A stretch of 64,000 nucleotides of DNA from contig DASRFR010000047.1 in the NCBI GenBank assembly GCA_035651455.1, positions 124,001 through 188,000 on the forward strand, read 5' to 3'. The notes under the pieces are model-generated. The model was not told the DNA's origin and ran no database searches. It was given only the letters and a program-made list of their open reading frames with translations. The stretch's first letter is position 1; each line of letters opens with the position of its first letter. Positions 19,121 through 28,258 of this stretch are shown here, piece after piece. The translations under genes and the position numbers were made by a program. This DNA is from DASRFR01 sp035651455. GTDB taxonomy: Bacteria; Acidobacteriota; Terriglobia; Terriglobales; Acidobacteriaceae.

Positions 19121-20104
19121 CTATTCGCCGGCTGCCTTGGCGCCCCGGCGCGGCTTATCTGCTTCCGCGGGCAGCATCACAGGAGCGGGTCCGGAAATGC
19201 CACCGTCCTTCCGAACGCGCCAGAAATGCACAATCATAAAGACTGAGGCGACGATGGGAATTCCAATGCAGTGCCAGATGTATGAACGCAGCAGCGCGTT
19301 TGCGTCCACGATCGATCCGCCCAGCAGTCCAAAGCGGACATCGTTATATGGCGTCATACCGAGCATCGCGCCAAATGGTCCCTCATGCCCCAGCAGCGGC
19401 GTAGCGCGCGCCATGTTCGTGCCCACGGTGACGGCCCAGAATCCGAGTTGATCGTCCGGCAAGAGGTAGCCGGTGAATGACAACAGAAGTGTCAGAACCA
19501 GCAGAATGACGCCGACGTTCCAGTTGAACTCGCGCGGTTTCTTGTAGGAGCCGGTCAGGAACACGCGAAACATGTGGAGCCATACCGCGATGACCATCAG
19601 GTGCGCGGCCCAGCGGTGCATGTTGCGCAACAATTTTCCGAAGGGCACGTCGTGCTCGAGATAAAGCACGTCGCGAAACGCCTGCACCTTGGTCGGGTGG
19701 TAGTAGAACATCAGCAGCACGCCGGTGAAGGTCAGGACGATAAACAAATAGAAAGTGATGCCGCCCATGCCCCAGGTGTAGCTGTAACGCACCGCATCGC
19801 GGTTAATCTTCGCCGGATGCAAGTGGAGAAAGACGTTAGACAGCACGCCTAGCGCGCGGTTGCGCGGCGTGTCGTCATGCTTGTGGCGGAAGATCGAGGT
19901 ATAAACCTGGGTCTTGGTGGGATCTTTCAGACCCTCGATCTGCTCCTTGGCTTTCGCAGGCATGTCCGTCTTGAAGGCATGAACGTCTTCCTTGACGGTG
20001 GTCTTTACTCGTTCCAGCAAGCCAAGGCGGCCGCCGTTCTTTCCGTCATTGCCGGAGGACCCGTTTAATCCTCCGCTTCCGTTTCCGTTTACTTGGTCAG
20101 CCAT
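19121..20104 (-). CDS. Cytochrome b N-terminal (b6-like) protein
   Basis: A 327-residue membrane protein. After a hydrophilic Gly/Asn-rich N-terminal extension of about 85 residues come four membrane helices. Two His pairs sit in helices 2 and 4 (MHRWAAHLMVIAVWLHMFRV and WHCIGIPIVASVFMIVHFWR), each spaced 14 residues apart, and should ligate the two b haems. Qo-site residues appear in GYLLPDDQLGFWAVTVGTN. It is the core of the quinol-oxidising complex with the Rieske protein upstream and the subunit-IV-like protein downstream. Confidence 0.93.
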   Translation of the reverse strand: MADQVNGNGSGGLNGSSGNDGKNGGRLGLLERVKTTVKEDVHAFKTDMPAKAKEQIEGLKDPTKTQVYTSIFRHKHDDTPRNRALGVLSNVFLHLHPAKINRDAVRYSYTWGMGGITFYLFIVLTFTGVLLMFYYHPTKVQAFRDVLYLEHDVPFGKLLRNMHRWAAHLMVIAVWLHMFRVFLTGSYKKPREFNWNVGVILLVLTLLLSFTGYLLPDDQLGFWAVTVGTNMARATPLLGHEGPFGAMLGMTPYNDVRFGLLGGSIVDANALLRSYIWHCIGIPIVASVFMIVHFWRVRKDGGISGPAPVMLPAEADKPRRGAKAAGE

Positions 20105-20175
20105 GATTCCTCGTTATTTCCCCGACTGTGCCGCCACTCCGGTTCCGATCCTGGTGAACCCTCGCAGCCTTGGGC

Positions 20176-21330
20176 CTATGCAGATAAGTACGAACCCGGA
20201 TCATTGAAGTGGCTGGGCTGGCCCTTCGGCCAGGAATAAAGCTTCGAAACATCCACCAGAATTTGTCCGTCGGGCGCCACTTCGATATGCGCGCGGTCCA
20301 TTGGGCGTGGGGCCGGGCCCTCGAAGTTAATGCCTTCGCTGTCGTACCCGCTGCCGTGGCAAGGGCACTTGAATTTGTTTTCGCTTGGCTTCCAATCCGG
20401 CGTGCAGCCGAGGTGAGTGCAGCGCGCGTAAATCACGAATAGACGATCAGGAGTGCGGTCCACCCAAATGCGATATTTCTGCTGGAACTTGGTGTCCACC
20501 CCGAGCGCATATTCAGACGGGTAACCAATCTTGAATGAAGTCGCCGGTTCAAACAGGGTTCGCGGCAGGAAGAAGCGGAAGAATGCCAGGAACCAGGCAG
20601 CGAGGAATGCGGCCACCCCGCTCCACACGAGACGGCGACGCCGTTGGTTCACTTCGCTGTTATCAGGACCAACTGCTGCCAAGCCGCCAGCGGCGGCCGC
20701 TTTCGAAGTTCCCACCGCAGGCGTGCCCACATAGCGCGTCGATTCACCGGTCCTGGCGACAGGAGGAGGACCCGCAGAAGCTGCGGGTACGGCTGCGGCA
20801 CGTGCCGCCGCCGGAGCCGGTGTGGCCGCTGGAGCTGCCGGTGTCGCCGCTGCAGCGACCGGCGCCGCAAGCTCGCCGAGTAGGGCCGTGACTTCCTCAT
20901 CGGTCAAGGGGGATAGATTGTTTCGTTTGCGTCGGGCTTGCTCAGCGGCGATAGCGGACTTGCTCCATTTCTTTCCGGATGCGAGCCACTTTTGGACCTC
21001 GGGGCTCATGCCTGCAGCTGCAGCGGGCGGGGCGGAGGACGGTGCAGCCGACGGCGCAACATTCGCGGCAGCTGCCGGGGTTGCCGCAGCGGCCGGCGCT
21101 GCAGGGACTTGAGGCGCGGCGGTGGCGGGCGCGCCGTCGCCGCCTTCCCAGGACATGGGAACGCCTGCTCGTAGAGCTTCAATATCCGCATCGCTCAGCG
21201 GCGGCAACCCGGAGCGCTTGCGATACGCCTGCTCGGCCGCAATGACGGAATTGTTGAGTGCCTTGCGCGGCCACTTTGGAAGCCGCCCCAGGACACCACT
21301 GGCTGTCGTGCTTGTGGACTCGTCTGCCAT
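20176..21330 (-). CDS. Rieske iron-sulfur protein with duplicated N-terminal module
   Basis: A 384-residue protein, twice the usual Rieske length. Residues about 22-55 and 119-152 are a repeat (both contain AIAAEQA/VIAAEQA, RRKR/YRKR and a PLSDADIEAL/PLTDEEVTAL end), joined by long Ala/Pro-rich linkers. One membrane anchor, RRRRLVWSGVAAFLAAWF (about 230-256), is followed by the 2Fe-2S domain with CTHLGC (Cys304, His306, Cys309) and CPCHGSGYD (Cys322, Cys324, His325). The repeat part should be cytoplasmic. It is the first gene of the bc-type cluster, directly after hemH. Confidence 0.93.
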   Translation of the reverse strand: MADESTSTTASGVLGRLPKWPRKALNNSVIAAEQAYRKRSGLPPLSDADIEALRAGVPMSWEGGDGAPATAAPQVPAAPAAAATPAAAANVAPSAAPSSAPPAAAAGMSPEVQKWLASGKKWSKSAIAAEQARRKRNNLSPLTDEEVTALLGELAAPVAAAATPAAPAATPAPAAARAAAVPAASAGPPPVARTGESTRYVGTPAVGTSKAAAAGGLAAVGPDNSEVNQRRRRLVWSGVAAFLAAWFLAFFRFFLPRTLFEPATSFKIGYPSEYALGVDTKFQQKYRIWVDRTPDRLFVIYARCTHLGCTPDWKPSENKFKCPCHGSGYDSEGINFEGPAPRPMDRAHIEVAPDGQILVDVSKLYSWPKGQPSHFNDPGSYLSA

Positions 21331-21372
21331 CCGTCCTAACCCCTTGTCCGAATGCTGCTCGTCGTCAACAGG

Positions 21373-22386
21373 TCAGCCTGCCGCTACGAGATAGTCAGCA
21401 CCGCGTTGATTCATCTCAGCGCCTAATGCCGAACGTACCAGTTCAGCGAGCGCCGCGATGAAGGTGGGCGAATCGTTCAGCCCGGAACTCATTTCAAATT
21501 GCCGGATGCCCAACCGCTCGGCATCGTCGCGCGCCTCGTGATCGATTTCTCCCAAGGTTTCGACGTGATCCGAGACGAACGAAATTGGCACCACGCAAAC
21601 GGCTTCGACCTTAGCGGCCGCCAATTCCCGCACCGTGCTGCGCAACGAAGGCTGCAGCCAGCGGCTTGCTCCCACCTTGCTCTGATAGCAAAGCCGGTGG
21701 CGATTGCGCCAGCCGCCGCGAGCTATCACCAGGCGCACAGTTTCCTCAATTTGGCGCTGGTAGGGGTCGCCGTTCTCAATCACGGCCAGCGGCACGCCGT
21801 GAGCGCTAAACACAATCTCCGCTTCATCGGGATTGGCAAATCGGGCGAGGGCTGCATCAATTTTCTGGGCCAAAGCGTCGAGATATAACTCGTGCCAATA
21901 AAACGTTTCGACGGTCTGCGTGGGAATGGAGTCGTGAAACAAGCGCCGCCACTCATTCAAACTGCTACCTGTCGTCGTGCTGGAATACTGCGGATAGAGA
22001 GGAAGTAGCACGACTTCCGTGCACTGGGCAGCGCGCAACTGAGCTATCGCCTCGGCGGTGAACGGATGCCAGTAGCGCATCGCCACAAAACAGCGAGCCT
22101 CCAGCCCGGATTGGTTAAGCCGGGTCTCCAATGCGCGCGCCTGCTGCTCGGTAAACCGCCGAATGGGCGAACCGCCGCCAATCACCGAGTAATGATGCTG
22201 GACTTTGCGGGCGCGGGTAGAGGAGATCAGTTTGGCCAGGGGACGGCGGCCGATGCGGGCAAACGGGAAGTTGATGATATCGGGATCGCAAAACAAATTA
22301 AAAAGGAAAGGCTCGATCGCATCCAGCGTATCTGGCCCGCCAAGCTGGAAGAGCACTACCCCCACACGCCGTACTAGGTTCACCAT
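21373..22386 (-). CDS. hemH: Ferrochelatase
   Basis: A 337-residue enzyme inserting Fe2+ into protoporphyrin IX (or coproporphyrin III) to make haem. It begins with VGVVLFQLGGPDTLDAI and contains RYWHPFTAEAIAQL, LLPLYPQYSSTTTGSS, VFSAHGVPLAVI with the active-site His, and VVPISFVSDHVETLGEID with the Glu of the metal site. It is the first gene of the minus-strand respiratory block and so supplies haem for the multihaem cytochromes that follow. Confidence 0.94.
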   Translation of the reverse strand: MVNLVRRVGVVLFQLGGPDTLDAIEPFLFNLFCDPDIINFPFARIGRRPLAKLISSTRARKVQHHYSVIGGGSPIRRFTEQQARALETRLNQSGLEARCFVAMRYWHPFTAEAIAQLRAAQCTEVVLLPLYPQYSSTTTGSSLNEWRRLFHDSIPTQTVETFYWHELYLDALAQKIDAALARFANPDEAEIVFSAHGVPLAVIENGDPYQRQIEETVRLVIARGGWRNRHRLCYQSKVGASRWLQPSLRSTVRELAAAKVEAVCVVPISFVSDHVETLGEIDHEARDDAERLGIRQFEMSSGLNDSPTFIAALAELVRSALGAEMNQRGADYLVAAG

Positions 22387-22620
22387 CCCCCTTAAAACCC
22401 CAGAAGAGAGCGGATGTTACTCCGGAACGAGAACTTCGTCAACGTCCGGCAGGAAAAAACCGGCAGACTACATACCTGCAGCCAGCGTTTGCTACAGCAG
22501 GTTTGCAATTATCGACGACGGAAACCAACAAAGGTGACGAAAAGATGCGGGCGTCACACTGCCAAGCTCCACAACGTACGTTGAATTCACGGATAGGCTG
22601 AAACGAAAAACCCGCGCCTA

Positions 22621-23652
22621 TCAGGATTGGACCGGCTGTTCGACTTCAGCGGACTGTATAGCCTCGATTACTGCGTCGGCAAACTCCGAGGTACCCGCTT
22701 TGCCACCCACGTCGCGCGTCAGTTTGTCGCGGTCGCGGTAGACGCGCTCAAGGGCGTTGCGGATCTTCAGCGCGGATTCCGCTTCCCCAAGATGACGCAG
22801 CATGAGCAAGCCCGAGCGAATGATCGCCGTGGGGTTCGCGATGTTCTTGCCGGCAATGTCGGGCGCTGAGCCATGCACAGCTTCGAAAATGGCGCATTCA
22901 TCGCCAATATTGGCGCCCGGCACCAGTCCAAGACCCCCGACAAAAGCGGCACAGAGATCGGAGACGATATCGCCATAGAGATTTTCCAGCAGCAGCATGT
23001 CGTACTGGTAAGGGTTCATGACCAATTGCATGCAGGTATTGTCGACGATGTGTTCTCCGTACGTAATCTCGGGGTATTCCTTGGATACGTTGCGCGAGCA
23101 GCGCAGGAACAGGCCGTCCGAGAGCTTCATGATGTTGGCCTTGTGGATGGCGTGAATCTTCTTGCGCTTGTTTTTACGCGCGTATTCGAAAGCGAAACGC
23201 GATATGCGCGTGGACGCCTTCTCGGTAATAATCTTGAGGCTTTCGACCACACCGGGCACGACCTCATGCTCGATTCCGGAATACAGACCTTCGGTGTTCT
23301 CGCGGATGATGATCAGGTCGACATCGGGATAACGCGTCGGGATATGCGGAAGGTTGCGGATGGGACGGAAGTTCGCGTAAAGCTCAAAGCGCTTGCGGAG
23401 TTCGACATTGATGCTGGAGAATCCGCCACCGATGGGAGTGGTCACGGGCCCTTTTAGTCCCACACGCGTGTGCTCAATGGAAGCGATCAGGTCCTTAGGT
23501 ATGTACTCACGATAGCGCTCGAAGGCTTCCGCCCCAGCCTGAAACGTCTCCCATTCGAACTTCACGCCAGTGGCTTCGAGAATACGTACGGCGGCCCTGG
23601 TGACCTCGGGACCGATTCCATCGCCTGGGATGAGAGTTACTTTGTGTGCCAT
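22621..23652 (-). CDS. Isocitrate dehydrogenase, NAD-dependent type
   Basis: A 343-residue beta-decarboxylating dehydrogenase (LIPGDGIGPEVTRAAV). The RENTEGLYSGIEHEV stretch and length fit NAD-linked isocitrate dehydrogenase of the short type more than LeuB, which would have a different substrate loop. NEY-type end motifs are present (GDIVSDLCAAFVGGLGLVPGANIG, FEAVHGSAPDIAGKNIANP). It would convert isocitrate to 2-oxoglutarate in the TCA cycle. Isopropylmalate or homoisocitrate use cannot be fully excluded. It is transcribed alone, 58 bp after nrdR. Confidence 0.88.
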   Translation of the reverse strand: MAHKVTLIPGDGIGPEVTRAAVRILEATGVKFEWETFQAGAEAFERYREYIPKDLIASIEHTRVGLKGPVTTPIGGGFSSINVELRKRFELYANFRPIRNLPHIPTRYPDVDLIIIRENTEGLYSGIEHEVVPGVVESLKIITEKASTRISRFAFEYARKNKRKKIHAIHKANIMKLSDGLFLRCSRNVSKEYPEITYGEHIVDNTCMQLVMNPYQYDMLLLENLYGDIVSDLCAAFVGGLGLVPGANIGDECAIFEAVHGSAPDIAGKNIANPTAIIRSGLLMLRHLGEAESALKIRNALERVYRDRDKLTRDVGGKAGTSEFADAVIEAIQSAEVEQPVQS

Positions 23653-23710
23653 CTTATAGACTTTCGGTGGGATTATCGCTGGTGCCAGACGCTGCGCACG
23701 ATTGCTGTCT

Positions 23711-24202
23711 TCAGGTCTTGGCTACGGTCTTGATGCGCGCCTCAGGCTCCTTGGCCTTCACCAGTTCCTTCAACTCTTCCATGAATTCCTTGACATCTTT
23801 GAAATCCAGGTAGACGGAAGCAAACCGCACATAAGCGACTTTGTCATAGCGGCGCAAGCGGCTCATGATCAGCTCGCCGATTTCGCTCGTCTTGCGCTCG
23901 CGCTCGGCCGACTCGATGACGAACCCCTCGGCTTCGTTGACGATCTGCTCCAGCTTGCCGATCGGAACAGGACGTTTTTCGCAGGCGCGAAGCAGGCCAT
24001 TGAGAACCTTCTGGCGATCGAACTTTTCGCGCCGCCCATCTTTCTTCACCACCATGTAGGGAATTTCGTCGATGCGCTCGTAGGTGGTGAAGCGCTTTTC
24101 GCATTTCAGGCACTCGCGGCGGCGGCGAATCGAATCCGCTTCCTTGCTCTCGCGCGAGTCCACGACCTTATCGTTTTCAAAACCGCAGAACGGACACTTC
24201 AT
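23711..24202 (-). CDS. nrdR: Transcriptional repressor NrdR
   Basis: A 163-residue regulator: an N-terminal zinc ribbon (CPFCGFEN and CLKCEKRF), then the SIRRRRECL motif and an ATP-cone domain (VVKKDGRREKFDRQKVLNGLLRAC). It senses ATP/dATP and represses ribonucleotide reductase operons. Full length and canonical. Neighbours are unrelated, as is common for nrdR. Confidence 0.97.
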   Translation of the reverse strand: MKCPFCGFENDKVVDSRESKEADSIRRRRECLKCEKRFTTYERIDEIPYMVVKKDGRREKFDRQKVLNGLLRACEKRPVPIGKLEQIVNEAEGFVIESAERERKTSEIGELIMSRLRRYDKVAYVRFASVYLDFKDVKEFMEELKELVKAKEPEARIKTVAKT

Positions 24203-24349
24203 GGAGTACTTGCAGTCCTGGTGACCTTATATGGACCGCCCATTTTGGATTAAAAAGCATTGTAACAGGCAAATCTGGAGGGACTGGGCGGCCCGGGATA
24301 TCGGCTAACCACTTGGATTCCCAGAAACCATGGTGCCGGGGCCGTCACA

Positions 24350-25417
24350 CTACGGGCGGGGACGTAGAGCGAGAGCGGCGTCTTCAGCGTGTTGGCTTTC
24401 CTCAGAAAGCTTGCGCAACGAGAGGTGTTCCCGATGCGCCAATGTGAGGCCAAGAGGGACGACGGCAAAGAACGTCACCAGCCACAGCATGATGCCGCAG
24501 CTTGCCGCCAGTTCAGGCGAAACATCGAAGATGTGATTCAGGGCGGCAATCGTGGCCAGTTGGGATCCGCCCCCCACGCCGGGCAATTGCACCATCGATC
24601 CCACCATGCTCGAACCCATAATCAGCAGGATTTGGGATACCGGGATCTCCAAAGCATCCACGCCATAAGAATGCGTGACTTCCTGGTATGCGAGAGCGAT
24701 TACGTACCACATGCCGAGAGATACGATGACCAGGAGCAATAACGAGACCGGACCATGGATGGTATTCATGCCGTCGCCGAACTCGCGGATTTTCTGTGCA
24801 GTCCTATGGGCAAGGTTTGAAGACCAATGGGCAAAGCGCGCCTCAAACCAATCGGCAACGCGCTTGCCCTGTTTGGCAATCAGGGTGGCGCCGAGCGCGA
24901 GGCAAACCACAATTCCGATCAATGCAAAGCCCGCGACGCGAAACCGGGAGAAGTACTCAGGATGGGGAATAGAGGGCATCGCGCTGGGCAAAAATATCGC
25001 CAGGACCATCAGCACCGCAAAGGCGCCCACGTCAAAAATGCGTTCGACGGTCCAGACCGCAATCTGGGAAGAGACCGGCAGACTTTCGCGGCGGGCAATC
25101 AAGTAAGGCCGAATGAACTCACCGGGCCTTCCGAGAAGGGCGAGTCCCGTAAAACCTACGAGCGTGGGGCTCAGCAGTTGCAGAGAGGATGCTTTGGGAC
25201 GCACGGGACGCAGAAATAATTTCCAGCGTACGGCGCGCATCACATAGCCCAAGTAGATCAATAAGACGCCATGAACGATGTGCGCGAGGTTAACCTGGTG
25301 TGTTTCCTGCCAGAACGTAGCCCAATCAAAACTCTTCCAGTGACGGAATTGAAGATATACCAGCGCAGCGAGTATGAGCAGGGCTGCAGCGGTAATAACA
25401 ATGCGCTTTTTGTCCAT
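24350..25417 (-). CDS. Flippase-like membrane protein (lysylphosphatidylglycerol synthase TM family)
   Basis: A 355-residue protein with about eight membrane helices and the family motif LVGFTGLALLGRPGEFIRPYLIARRE in the second third, plus SSMVGSMVQLPGVGGGSQLATIAAL. It belongs to the UPF0104/AglD-like group of integral membrane proteins that resemble the membrane part of MprF. It lacks the soluble aminoacyl-transferase domain, so lipid flipping or polyprenyl-phosphate handling is more likely than lysyl-PG synthesis. It stands alone on the minus strand. Confidence 0.82.
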   Translation of the reverse strand: MDKKRIVITAAALLILAALVYLQFRHWKSFDWATFWQETHQVNLAHIVHGVLLIYLGYVMRAVRWKLFLRPVRPKASSLQLLSPTLVGFTGLALLGRPGEFIRPYLIARRESLPVSSQIAVWTVERIFDVGAFAVLMVLAIFLPSAMPSIPHPEYFSRFRVAGFALIGIVVCLALGATLIAKQGKRVADWFEARFAHWSSNLAHRTAQKIREFGDGMNTIHGPVSLLLLVIVSLGMWYVIALAYQEVTHSYGVDALEIPVSQILLIMGSSMVGSMVQLPGVGGGSQLATIAALNHIFDVSPELAASCGIMLWLVTFFAVVPLGLTLAHREHLSLRKLSEESQHAEDAALALRPRP

Positions 25418-25504
25418 TAGGAAGAGAACAGGACGGCTACACGTGAGCCCGCCCCTCGCTCAAGGTAAACGACATGTGCAGTGGGGTCAATGAAGAGGGG
25501 GCAG

Positions 25505-26260
25505 CTATTCGCGCTGCTGGATGGTTATGGCAGCGGTAAGCGGCTTGATTGCGGCAGGTTTCACGCGGGCAGGCACGGGCGCAAAAGCTTTCGTCTTTAA
25601 GCTCGCCTTCTGTTTTTCCTGCGCCAGCTTCTTGCGATTGAAGTCGCGAATGATTCGAGCCACGTACGCCCTGGTCTCATAGTAGGGCGGCACGCCACGG
25701 TATTTGTCTACGCGCTGCGGGCCCGCATTGTAGGCGGCAAGCGCCTTGATGAGATCGAAGTTATATCGCTCCAGCAACTCCCGCAAGTAGCGGCTTCCAC
25801 TTTCGACGTTGGTCGCGGGATCGAAAGCATTTTCGACGCCCAGCTGCGAAGCAGTCTGCGGCATCAGTTGCATCAATCCCATAGCACCCTTGCGCGATAC
25901 GGCATGTGGATAGAATCCACTCTCCGCGCGAATCACGCTGTTGACCAGGTCGGGATCAAGATGGTGCTCGCTGCTTACCGAAGTCACGATGGAGTCCAGG
26001 TCCTGAACCGGTTCTTCTTTTGGAGCGGGAGCGCTGGGCTCGGGATCATTCTCGAAGCGCTCAATTTCCTGGGTTGGAACATCCACGTAGCTGGCTGGAT
26101 CGGAATTGAGATAAAGCCGGGTGGTCGACTGGATGACCTCGCGCCGCTGGTGGCGTATGGTGAAGCCATTCCGCAAAACGGCGATCTCGGCAGCCGAGGC
26201 AGTCAGAGATGCTACGCATAGAAGCATCACTCCCCAACCGAATTTGCGAATCGAAGCCAT
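25505..26260 (-). CDS. Lytic transglycosylase (SLT domain)
   Basis: A 251-residue exported muramidase. I prefer ATG 26260 (GAGG site 5 nt upstream) over the TTG at 26269. The signal peptide ends near VASLTASAA. The SLT core starts at VNSVIRAESGFYPHAVSRKGAMGLMQLMPQTA, where ESG carries the catalytic Glu, and closes with ALAAYNAGPQRVDKY. It cleaves peptidoglycan glycan strands with 1,6-anhydro product formation. Its start lies 6 bp beyond the stop of the HAD gene, so the two are probably co-transcribed. Confidence 0.92.
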   Translation of the reverse strand: MASIRKFGWGVMLLCVASLTASAAEIAVLRNGFTIRHQRREVIQSTTRLYLNSDPASYVDVPTQEIERFENDPEPSAPAPKEEPVQDLDSIVTSVSSEHHLDPDLVNSVIRAESGFYPHAVSRKGAMGLMQLMPQTASQLGVENAFDPATNVESGSRYLRELLERYNFDLIKALAAYNAGPQRVDKYRGVPPYYETRAYVARIIRDFNRKKLAQEKQKASLKTKAFAPVPARVKPAAIKPLTAAITIQQRE

Positions 26261-26265
26261 GTACC

Positions 26266-27138
26266 TCAACCTGCTATTTTCGCGGTTCCCAGCATCTGCT
26301 CCAAAGCTGCCGCAATGCCACTCTGGTCGTTAGATGACGTTACGGGCCAGCCTCGGCTACGCAGCTCTTCAGAGGCATTTCCCATGATAAATGGGTGGCC
26401 AGCAAAGGCAAGCATCTCGATGTCATTGTAGTTATCACCAACGGCCATGACCTGTTCCCGGGAAATGCCCCGGTAATTGGCCCAGCGCTCCAGCGCATGC
26501 CCCTTGGAACATTGGTAATTCAGGACGTCGACGATGGACAGGTCACGGACCGGATATTCAGTGCGCAGAACCGTGATCTGATTCCCCAGTTCGACGGATG
26601 CCAGAACCTGCAAGGCTTGTTGCATGCGCGCAATCGGGCCGCAGAACATCGCCTGCACGGGATCGGTTAGCAGGGAGTCCTCCACCGGTATGACAAAGCG
26701 TATGTACTCCATGTTCTTTTCCAGCCAGCGCTGGATGCTGATGGTCAGCTCATCCATGCGCTCGAGAACGATGGCGCCACAGGATTCCGTGTCGAACGTC
26801 AGCACGGTGTTGCCGCGAAACTCTTTCATGATCCCGCAGAGCTTGCGGCAAGTGGCCGCCGGGAGAAGGTCGCGATGAAAGGTCTCTCCACTCAGCGAGC
26901 GGGTGATGGCGCCATTCGAGCTGATAAGCCACAGGTCGAATCCCAGCAGCTTGGCTATCGGCAAGGCAAAGGTGTGCCGTCGACCAGTAACCAGGACGAC
27001 TTCGATGCCCAGCTCTTTCGCTCTTTGCAGTGCTGAGAGATCCGCGTCAGAAATCTGAAATTGATGATTCAGCAGGGTGCCGTCGATGTCGACAGCCAGC
27101 AGGCGAATGGGAAGGGTCACCATGCACGATTTTATCAT
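26266..27138 (-). CDS. HAD-superfamily hydrolase, Cof type
   Basis: A 290-residue cytosolic phosphatase. Motif I is VDIDGTLLN, motif II VTGRR, and motif III/IV the VMAVGDNYNDIEMLAFAG loop. The large C2 cap in the middle marks it as a Cof/YbhA-like phosphosugar or cofactor phosphatase. ATG 27138 has an AGGAAG site 11 nt upstream; a second ATG at 27123 is possible. It is followed closely by the lytic transglycosylase gene. Substrate not predictable. Confidence 0.9.
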   Translation of the reverse strand: MIKSCMVTLPIRLLAVDIDGTLLNHQFQISDADLSALQRAKELGIEVVLVTGRRHTFALPIAKLLGFDLWLISSNGAITRSLSGETFHRDLLPAATCRKLCGIMKEFRGNTVLTFDTESCGAIVLERMDELTISIQRWLEKNMEYIRFVIPVEDSLLTDPVQAMFCGPIARMQQALQVLASVELGNQITVLRTEYPVRDLSIVDVLNYQCSKGHALERWANYRGISREQVMAVGDNYNDIEMLAFAGHPFIMGNASEELRSRGWPVTSSNDQSGIAAALEQMLGTAKIAG

Positions 27139-27171
27139 TCCAGAGCGGGCTTCCTGCGAGGTGCGGCCTTC

Positions 27172-28131
27172 TTACTGCCGGGTTCCCGGTGATCCGGAGC
27201 CGATTGCCGTAGCTCTTTGACCGACTGGCACTCCTGAGGCGAGGCAGGATGCGGCCTGCCCGTCGGGCGAGTAGCGCGTATGTCCCGATTCATCGGTGCA
27301 ATAGGCGCGTTTATCGGGCTGTGTGGGGACGGCGGTAATCTGGAACGATGAGACCGGAATCGAGCCACAACCGGAGATCGCGAAGTTGTAATTATCTTTG
27401 CTGCCGCCTGCGAGCTGCGAATCAATAATGGCCGTGGCATTCGCGCCGCTGCCGAAGCGCATGCTTGCGAGTTCAGTCAAAGAGCACGTATAACCGCGAT
27501 CAGCATGCAGAGTCTTGTAACGCTGTTCCGCATAGGCCAGCATCTGCAGATCCTGGAGGGGCAACATCTCCGCACTGGCCGAAGCGCGTTCCTGAAAAGC
27601 TTCTTTAAGGGCCTTGAGAAAATCAGGGTCGTCGAGCGGGAGCCGCAGAAAGACCGCGATTTCGCGTAACTTCCAGATTTTTGCTTCCATGCCCATTTTG
27701 AGAGTCACTCTCGGGAAGAAGGTGTCTACGCTCTGCTCCTGCCCATTGCGGAAGGAATGAAACGAGAGATCCATCTCGTCCTGATCGCCGATCAGGTCGT
27801 CGCGATCGAGATGGATTTCAAACTTGTCGCCGGATTTGGGATCTTCTGAGGAAAGGAGAATGGGTCCGGCCTCAAAGCTCTGGAACGTCTTGCCCCCGGC
27901 CCGCAGGGAAGATGCGAAGTCGGGTGCGCCGCCAAACATCAGGAGACCGGTGTCCTGCAGCGCGGCTTTAGTCGCGTCGGGCAGATGCTTCACAAAATTG
28001 GCCGGGGAGGCGCTAAAGAACGTGTCAAGCAGCGCCTCTCGCGCTGACTGCTGAGGTGGCGGCGCAACCTGAGCGAACGCGATCGAGCCTGTGTTCGCGA
28101 GCAAAAGAAGGACGAGGCCAAAGCGGGGCAT
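27172..28131 (-). CDS. Secreted hypothetical protein with pilin-like C-terminal region
   Basis: A 319-residue protein with a signal peptide ending near IAFAQ. The middle part is charged and beta-rich. The last third has AYAEQRYKTLHADRGYTCSL, two further Cys and RAYCTDESGHTRYS, resembling pseudopilin-like globular heads found in secreted proteins of this kind, without a pilin N-terminus. I recognise no function. It is 33 bp from the HAD gene and shares its strand. Confidence 0.7.
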   Translation of the reverse strand: MPRFGLVLLLLANTGSIAFAQVAPPPQQSAREALLDTFFSASPANFVKHLPDATKAALQDTGLLMFGGAPDFASSLRAGGKTFQSFEAGPILLSSEDPKSGDKFEIHLDRDDLIGDQDEMDLSFHSFRNGQEQSVDTFFPRVTLKMGMEAKIWKLREIAVFLRLPLDDPDFLKALKEAFQERASASAEMLPLQDLQMLAYAEQRYKTLHADRGYTCSLTELASMRFGSGANATAIIDSQLAGGSKDNYNFAISGCGSIPVSSFQITAVPTQPDKRAYCTDESGHTRYSPDGQAASCLASGVPVGQRATAIGSGSPGTRQ

Positions 28132-28258
28132 AAAGCCTCCTCAATTCCTGCAACGCTACACGTGGTCGGCGGCTACCGCAACTGACGTAAGTCACGATCC
28201 GAGGTGACAGGCACGCCCGGGCCAAGCCGAGCCCGCATGCTATATTGCGCTCAAAGGC

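Noticed and set aside
22592..22622. Inverted repeat GATAGGC / GCCTATC as a terminator after isocitrate dehydrogenase
   Set aside because: The loop is 17 nt and one arm overlaps the stop codon; without a T-run after it the call is weak.
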